Shown here: positions 59,855 to 64,000 of the stretch, one piece after another
Layout of the letters: each line of letters starts with the position of its first letter
How positions within the stretch are numbered: the first letter of the stretch is position 1
Origin: Pinibacter sp031553495
Lineage (GTDB): Bacteria; Bacteroidota; Bacteroidia; Chitinophagales; Chitinophagaceae
Direction of reading: 5' to 3'
Length of the DNA: 64,000 bases
Assembly (NCBI GenBank): GCA_031553495.1
Contig: JAVBLN010000042.1
Location: 1 to 64,000 of the forward strand
Made by a program: the position numbers and the translations under genes
The notes under the pieces: model-generated
Told to the model about the DNA's origin: nothing
Databases searched by the model: none
What the model saw: the letters and a program-made list of their open reading frames with translations, nothing else

Positions 59855-59898
59855 AACACAGCAAGGAACTAAATGAAGCTCTTATTCGTTTGCTGTTG

Positions 59899-61107
59899 CT
59901 AATCTCTTTGATCTTCGCTCTTGTCTATGGGGATCACTATTGTCAGCGGTTTTTTGTTGCGTATCACTTCAAACACTAATGTATCTTTTTTATAAAACTC
60001 CTCCCTCTGTTCCCAGGTGATGTCCTTAAACGGTATCCCGTTTACTTTTACCATCTCATCTCCGGCTTTTAAGCCCGCTGTTTTAAAATAGTTCTTATCG
60101 TAATCTGCCACCAGTTTTACAATGATCTTTCCAGCAGGATTTGTATCGGTAGAAAAATGAAACCTCCCTACATTTGAACGAACCAGTCGTTTGTACTGCT
60201 TTACAGGCTGCAGGCCTACTATGCGGTTCCTCAAATCAAAAAATACATTAAACCGCTTTAAGAAATTAAGCCCTATTGCGTAGAATCCGTATGGCGGTTC
60301 GGAAACGGTATAAATACACAGGGAATCTATATTAAAACTGTTGAACGCCGTAGCTTTTACAGTATATCTCTTTCTGTATAAATCCATATAAGGTATCCAA
60401 GCCGCACCCGGCTTCTTATCAAAAATATTGACCTCCGGGGCCGGTGCCACAATTGCCATATCCTGGGGCATTCCTGTATCAATTAAGAATGGTTTATTGA
60501 TTGTTAGGGTATCGCCATTGTCGAACTTTATTTGTACCGGGAATACTATCCAATTATAAATATCATTATGCATCGGAAAGGTGTAACAATCACTTGGAAG
60601 TTGGAAAGAACTGTCAGAATGGACTTCCAGGTAATTATGATCAAAATTTAATTCCCAAACACTTTTCCGGTCTTTTGCAGGTATGCCAAACAGTCCTTTT
60701 TCAGGGCCGATTATTTTGCTCCAGTCCAGAACCTGTAATGTGTCAAATTCTATTTTGGTATTGCCTATTTTGAAATTGTTGGAAAACGGATGTAAATAGG
60801 CCGAAGTTTTTGAATAAGACCAGGCATGGGTTTGGATGAATGGCTTAACCGTATCGGTATACTTAAGACCGGGATGAGCGGCCACAAAAGAAGAATCTAT
60901 CATAAGAGCATTAATACCCCGCAATCCTGAATCAAACATCATGTTCGCGGTTATACTATCATCAATTGTTACAGGTATTTCAATTTTCCTGTCCAAAGGT
61001 TCGGGAAAGTAAAAATATACACGGTTACTCTCTGATTTTTGAGCGCAGGCAGTAAAAGCAATGCTTAGTGTTATGAAGAAAATAAAATAACAGGTTTTGT
61101 TGTTCAT
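59899..61107 (-). CDS. retropepsin-like aspartyl protease with PDZ domain
   Basis: Lipoprotein of 402 residues with lipobox IAFTAC (Cys21). Two aspartyl-protease half-motifs are present: FDSG (Asp59) and LIDTG (about residue 210). The first has DSG in place of DTG. A C-terminal PDZ domain (about 325-395, TAGLKAGDEMVKVNGIPFKDITWEQREEFY) probably binds substrate C-termini. It is a periplasmic or surface protease of unknown target. It is flanked by near-identical class II core repeats in inverted orientation. Confidence 0.85.
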   Translation of the reverse strand: MNNKTCYFIFFITLSIAFTACAQKSESNRVYFYFPEPLDRKIEIPVTIDDSITANMMFDSGLRGINALMIDSSFVAAHPGLKYTDTVKPFIQTHAWSYSKTSAYLHPFSNNFKIGNTKIEFDTLQVLDWSKIIGPEKGLFGIPAKDRKSVWELNFDHNYLEVHSDSSFQLPSDCYTFPMHNDIYNWIVFPVQIKFDNGDTLTINKPFLIDTGMPQDMAIVAPAPEVNIFDKKPGAAWIPYMDLYRKRYTVKATAFNSFNIDSLCIYTVSEPPYGFYAIGLNFLKRFNVFFDLRNRIVGLQPVKQYKRLVRSNVGRFHFSTDTNPAGKIIVKLVADYDKNYFKTAGLKAGDEMVKVNGIPFKDITWEQREEFYKKDTLVFEVIRNKKPLTIVIPIDKSEDQRD

Positions 61108-61117
61108 GGCATGAGAT

Positions 61118-61666
61118 TTATATTTTGGCTCCTATGACATTAAACCTACCGCTCCATAGCATTACTACCGATGAACGTAATGCGACGCAACGATGCCCAA
61201 CCGGAGTTACCAATGCCGGTAACAAAAAAATAATGCAATTTGCTATTAGTAAGGCACAAGCCGGGCTAGCACGCTTGCGCCAGGGTGGTGGAATTGCTAC
61301 ATCCCGCAACTTTGCGTGAATGCAATTTTCACTATAGATATATACCATCCGAAATGCCGGCAGGTAGCACTCTTTTAAATAAAAAACGCGTAAACGGCTA
61401 CTCCAATAGCGTAAAAAGAACAGGGCAGCTCCGGCAACAATTATGTATGCAGGCGAAAGATCAATGGCATGAGAGAGAAAGTTTTTCATCGAACAATTTT
61501 TCATTAGGAACAGGCAAATCATAACAATAGCGGTTATATGAAGATATGAGTAACAAGCCGATAGAAAAATATGATCTTTGTCATATTTTTCTATGTTTTT
61601 GATGTAAGATCCTTCATAATCTAATATTTTGCGTATTACAAAAATTGACCTGATATTTGCAGTCAT
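61118..61666 (-). CDS. doubtful hypothetical membrane protein
   Basis: An open frame of 182 codons with ATG at 61666. It has two or three hydrophobic segments (about 45-57, 74-86, 137-151), but the last 40 residues are the translation of a core repeat and a 14-bp inverted repeat (61561-61594) lies inside. No family is recognised. If real, the native protein may have been extended by the repeat; if not, 61108-61959 is a non-coding gap. Confidence 0.3.
   Translation of the reverse strand: MTANIRSIFVIRKILDYEGSYIKNIEKYDKDHIFLSACYSYLHITAIVMICLFLMKNCSMKNFLSHAIDLSPAYIIVAGAALFFLRYWSSRLRVFYLKECYLPAFRMVYIYSENCIHAKLRDVAIPPPWRKRASPACALLIANCIIFLLPALVTPVGHRCVALRSSVVMLWSGRFNVIGAKI
61150..61224 (+). repeat. 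core intergenic repeat, class II (orientation A)
   Basis: CTCCATAGCATTACTACCGA, ATGCGACGCAACGATGCCCA, ATGCCGGTAAC. Inverted partner of 59691-59769. Confidence 0.9.
61561..61594. repeat. 14-bp perfect inverted repeat
   Basis: ATAGAAAAATATGA-N6-TCATATTTTTCTAT, followed on the plus strand by GTTTTTG. Could be a terminator or an operator. Confidence 0.75.
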
Positions 61667-61959
61667 TTTTAACCTTTTTACCTGATCAACTTTTGAATGT
61701 AATATTCAGAAATTGAAATTAATACAACCCGGTATGCCTAAACCAAAAACTAATTTGCTCAAAAGGCTTATCTATAGCCTCTTTCGTATGCACCTTTGCA
61801 AAACAGCAATTTACAGCAGTTACGTTTCTCCATACTACATATTTTATCAAGACGCAGTCGTTCATACAACTCAAATGAGTTGTATGGTGGCAAAAAAAAT
61901 ATTTGCAATTACTAACGGCAAAAAACAACCGATTTTTCAAAAGTAAAATCCCACTCCCT

Positions 61960-62595
61960 ATGACCAGGCTAACTATCTTAATTGCAGATGATCATAAACT
62001 GATCCGCGAAACATGGAGTTATATTTTAAACAACGACGCCCGCTTTGAAGTGGTGGCGGAGTGCGGCGACGCGCAAACGGCCGTAGAAATGGCCCGGCTG
62101 AAACGCCCAAACATTGTTTTAATGGATATTAACATTAGCCCGTTTACTGGCTTCGAAGCCACAGAAAAAATCAGGAAACTGTCCCCGGCATCAAAGATCA
62201 TTGGCGTATCAATGCATTCACAACCGGCTTATGCAAAAAAAATGTTGCAGATGGGCGCTACCGGTTATATAACAAAAAATTCTTCCTGCGATGAAATGTT
62301 CAAAGCTATTATTGAAGTGTACAAAGGAATCAGGTATATATGCGATGAAATTAAAAACATCATTTCTCAACAAATGCTGGATGAAAATGATAATGAGCCA
62401 AGCATACATTCACTTACAAACAGGGAAGTGCAAATTATAAACTACTTACGCAAAGGCGATTCTTCCAAAGAAATTGCTGACACGCTCAATATATCTCTTA
62501 AAACCGTGGAAGTGCACCGGCACAACATTCTGAAAAAACTTCGCTTGAAAAATACTGCCGCGTTAATAAACTTTATTAATAACAGCGGGAGTTAG
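61960..62595 (+). CDS. LuxR/NarL-family response regulator
   Basis: Two-component response regulator of 211 residues. The start is the ATG at 61960 (MTRLTILIADDHKLIRETW), since receiver domains begin right before the ILIADD motif; the frame extends 19 codons upstream without family similarity. Receiver domain: phospho-acceptor Asp in VLMDINI (about residue 54), Lys in GYITKNSS (about 104). C-terminal GerE/LuxR HTH: LTNREVQIINYLRKGDSSKEIADTLNISLKTVEVHRHNILKKL. No histidine kinase lies nearby, so it is an orphan here. Confidence 0.94.
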   Translation: MTRLTILIADDHKLIRETWSYILNNDARFEVVAECGDAQTAVEMARLKRPNIVLMDINISPFTGFEATEKIRKLSPASKIIGVSMHSQPAYAKKMLQMGATGYITKNSSCDEMFKAIIEVYKGIRYICDEIKNIISQQMLDENDNEPSIHSLTNREVQIINYLRKGDSSKEIADTLNISLKTVEVHRHNILKKLRLKNTAALINFINNSGS

Positions 62596-62667
62596 TGATG
62601 AGTGGGCAGTAGGCAGTGGACAGGGGTCAGTAGAGAAATCATAATTCAGAAGACAGAAAACAGAAGG

Positions 62668-62832
62668 CAGTAAAAAGTTGAAACGCCACTTTATTGCTAA
62701 TGCAACAGTATACTGCTGCAAGGCTACAAGCTTTGCAGGGCATATGTTATAAACGAGATATCAATGAGGATCAGTCTAATCAGTGTCATCTGCGTGCCAT
62801 TTGCCAGAGGCATTACAATAATTCAATGAGGT
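62668..62832 (-). repeat. family-3 repeat, copy b (inverted)
   Basis: Reverse-complement match to 912-1090, with GTATACTGCTGCAAGGCTAC and AGTCTAATCAGTGTCATCTG. Confidence 0.82.
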
Positions 62833-63087
62833 TTTTTGTAGTGCTTCAACCGATTGCATAATAAAGTAAGCATTTACACCTATGCCTGTGTAAATAATAC
62901 ATTTATTCAGAGGAAATTATTATCCGCTTAGTTGAAAAAACTGAAAATTACTTGCAATTTCAATGCCCAAACCCTAAATGCGATAAAGTCCGGTATCCAA
63001 TGATTATGAGAAACCAGTAGTCCAAATACTTGAAAGTCCAAATGATCCAATTATCCGAAAAATCTCTTTCAGTAATCCTGTTGGAAC

Positions 63088-63120
63088 ACCCCCCAAGCCT
63101 ATGAGACTAGGGGGTTTTTT
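63088..63120 (+). terminator. terminator-like hairpin 1
   Basis: ACCCCC / GGGGGT with 15-nt loop and T run; about 490 bp after the response regulator. Confidence 0.7.
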
Positions 63121-63148
63121 ATTTCCACAACATCCCTATACTCTTCAC

Positions 63149-63177
63149 CCGGCATATTCATAATGCCGGTTTTTTTA
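63149..63177 (+). terminator. terminator-like hairpin 2
   Basis: CCGGCAT-ATTCATA-ATGCCGG followed by a long T run; 28 bp after hairpin 1. Confidence 0.8.
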
Positions 63178-63239
63178 TTTGGTATATTTACGATGCGCTT
63201 AATCATAGTCCGATAATATTAACAACAATTATACCAGCT

Positions 63240-63932
63240 TTGAAAAAATTTCAGTCAAATAAAATTATTTCTTTCCATGAAAACTTATACTTACCTGAAC
63301 GAATACCCGAAAATATTGAAATCCTATTTCCACAAAAAGATAAGGAAGTAAAAAGAGTAATAAAAGCCTTTTTTAAAAAGTATTATAATGATAACAATCC
63401 GCGCAGTTTTATCATTGGTATCAATCCGGGCCGTTTCGGAGGCGGCATAACCGGCATCAACTTTACGGCGCCCCGGCAGTTGACAGAAAACTGCGGCATA
63501 CCTCACTCATTTAAAATGCAATCAGAGCTTTCAGCAGAGTTTGTGTATGAAGTGATTGAAGCTTTTGGCGGATGTGATATTTTTTACAAACGGTTTTATG
63601 TTACAGCGGTTAGTCCGCTTGGCTTTGTGAAAAACGGTATCAATTTAAACTATTATGACGATGCCGCTTTGAAAGAAGCCATAAAGCCATTCGCAATTGA
63701 AATGCTGCAAAAACAAACATCTATTATACAATCCAATTCTCGAAAATGTATTTGTCTCGGCGAGGGAAAAAATCTCGCATTTCTAAACATCCTTAACCGG
63801 CAACAACACTTTTTTACCGAAATTTTCAAACTGCCTCACCCAAGATTTATTATGCAGTATAAACGAAAATCAAAAGGTTCGTATGTGCGTCAGTATGTAG
63901 ATGCATTGAAGAAAATAAGTGAGCATGATTAA
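63240..63932 (+). CDS. SMUG2/DUF4918 family uracil-DNA glycosylase-like protein
   Basis: Probable DNA-repair glycosylase of 230 residues. The UDG-like active-site motif is IIGINPGRFGGGITGINFTAP (about residues 58-79) and the second motif is LPHPRFIMQYKRK (about 197-209), as in SMUG2. SMUG2 enzymes excise uracil or related damaged bases. The start is TTG at 63240; no in-frame ATG exists near it. The gene is complete and ends 68 bp before the window edge. Confidence 0.85.
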   Translation: MKKFQSNKIISFHENLYLPERIPENIEILFPQKDKEVKRVIKAFFKKYYNDNNPRSFIIGINPGRFGGGITGINFTAPRQLTENCGIPHSFKMQSELSAEFVYEVIEAFGGCDIFYKRFYVTAVSPLGFVKNGINLNYYDDAALKEAIKPFAIEMLQKQTSIIQSNSRKCICLGEGKNLAFLNILNRQQHFFTEIFKLPHPRFIMQYKRKSKGSYVRQYVDALKKISEHD

Positions 63933-64000
63933 ATTCGGCTTACATAAAAATTGAATTTTACTTTTTGGGTAGTCAGCCGCATATCCCTGATCAGGCTTCG

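Larger units (their letters stand above)
59472..59898. other. repeat-rich spacer
   Basis: This 427-bp gap holds the tRNA-Asn terminator (59481-59517), a class II core repeat (59691-59769) and a family-4 repeat (59797-59854). No gene is seen. Confidence 0.6.
62596..63239. other. 644-bp spacer with repeat and double terminator
   Basis: Contains a family-3 repeat (62668-62832), a hairpin ATTTACAC/GTGTAAAT (62872-62895) and two successive terminator-like hairpins (63088-63120 and 63149-63177). No open frame looks coding; a small RNA is possible. Confidence 0.5.

Noticed and set aside
1121..61224. CRISPR array or integron attC array
   Set aside because: Copies are dispersed, in both orientations, without regular spacing; no cas, integrase or cassette-like order is seen.
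1121..61224. Short open frames sharing sequences like VQVSDTTMLNSSTTA or HRCVTHLYGS
   Set aside because: They are translations of the core repeat on either strand, not a protein family.
61713..61946. Open frame upstream of the response regulator
   Set aside because: It starts with TTG, has no recognisable domain and overlaps the leader of the next gene.

Overview
The window looks like a chromosomal segment of a Bacteroidota bacterium, most likely in or near Chitinophagaceae. Supporting signs are two SusC/SusD pairs, a GH97 of SusB type, a DUF4271 protein next to hemD, promoters of the TTTG / TAnnTTTG type, starts without clear Shine-Dalgarno sequences, and tRNA genes without an encoded CCA. 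No rRNA, CRISPR array, transposase or phage gene was found.

Layout. 0.3-5.1 kb (minus): a group 1 [NiFe] uptake hydrogenase, hyaA-hyaB-hyaC-hyaD; the small subunit has the six-cysteine pattern of O2-tolerant enzymes. 5.2-12 kb (plus): a 68-residue HupE-like membrane peptide, then hypA-hypB-hypF-hypC-hypD-hypE, which build and insert the NiFe(CN)2CO centre; HyaD then trims the large subunit. 12-14.2 kb: a SusB-type GH97. 14.5-17.7 kb (minus): rplM-rpsI-rpsB-tsf. 18.1-22.9 kb: ligA overlapping a NUMOD4/HNH protein, a DUF2461 protein, two tandem tRNA-like RNA genes and a divergent Lrp-family regulator. 23.4-30.2 kb: an orphan OppC-type permease, envelope and housekeeping genes (GT2, alpha/beta hydrolase, Bcp, TrmB, DUF5522, an ATL protein). 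30.7-42.2 kb (minus): a glycan locus, SusC-SusD-fasciclin-lipoprotein-DUF3472 plus a large GH123-like protein. 42.8-48 kb: hemD, DUF4271, a BamA/TamA-like protein, hemW. 48.4-56.3 kb (minus): a second SusCD locus with a LamG lipoprotein and a PF10091/GH144-like enzyme. 56.9-64 kb: tRNA with CAU anticodon, a beta-barrel protein, hflX, tRNA-Asn, an aspartyl protease with PDZ, a LuxR-type response regulator and a SMUG2-type glycosylase.

Two things stand out. First, the tandem RNAs at 21910-22286 (minus) have an intact acceptor stem, D arm and T arm of a long-variable-arm tRNA, with base-pair covariation between the two. Their anticodon loops cannot decode normally and their variable arms are hugely expanded; they end in their own terminator beside a divergent Lrp gene. 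Second, at least 27 copies of a roughly 70-bp dispersed repeat fill almost every intergenic gap. The core is two imperfect 19-bp direct repeats around an exchangeable centre, combined with other repeat modules, and pairs are often inverted around a gene. One further repeat family appears to have supplied the N-terminus of an exported enzyme.
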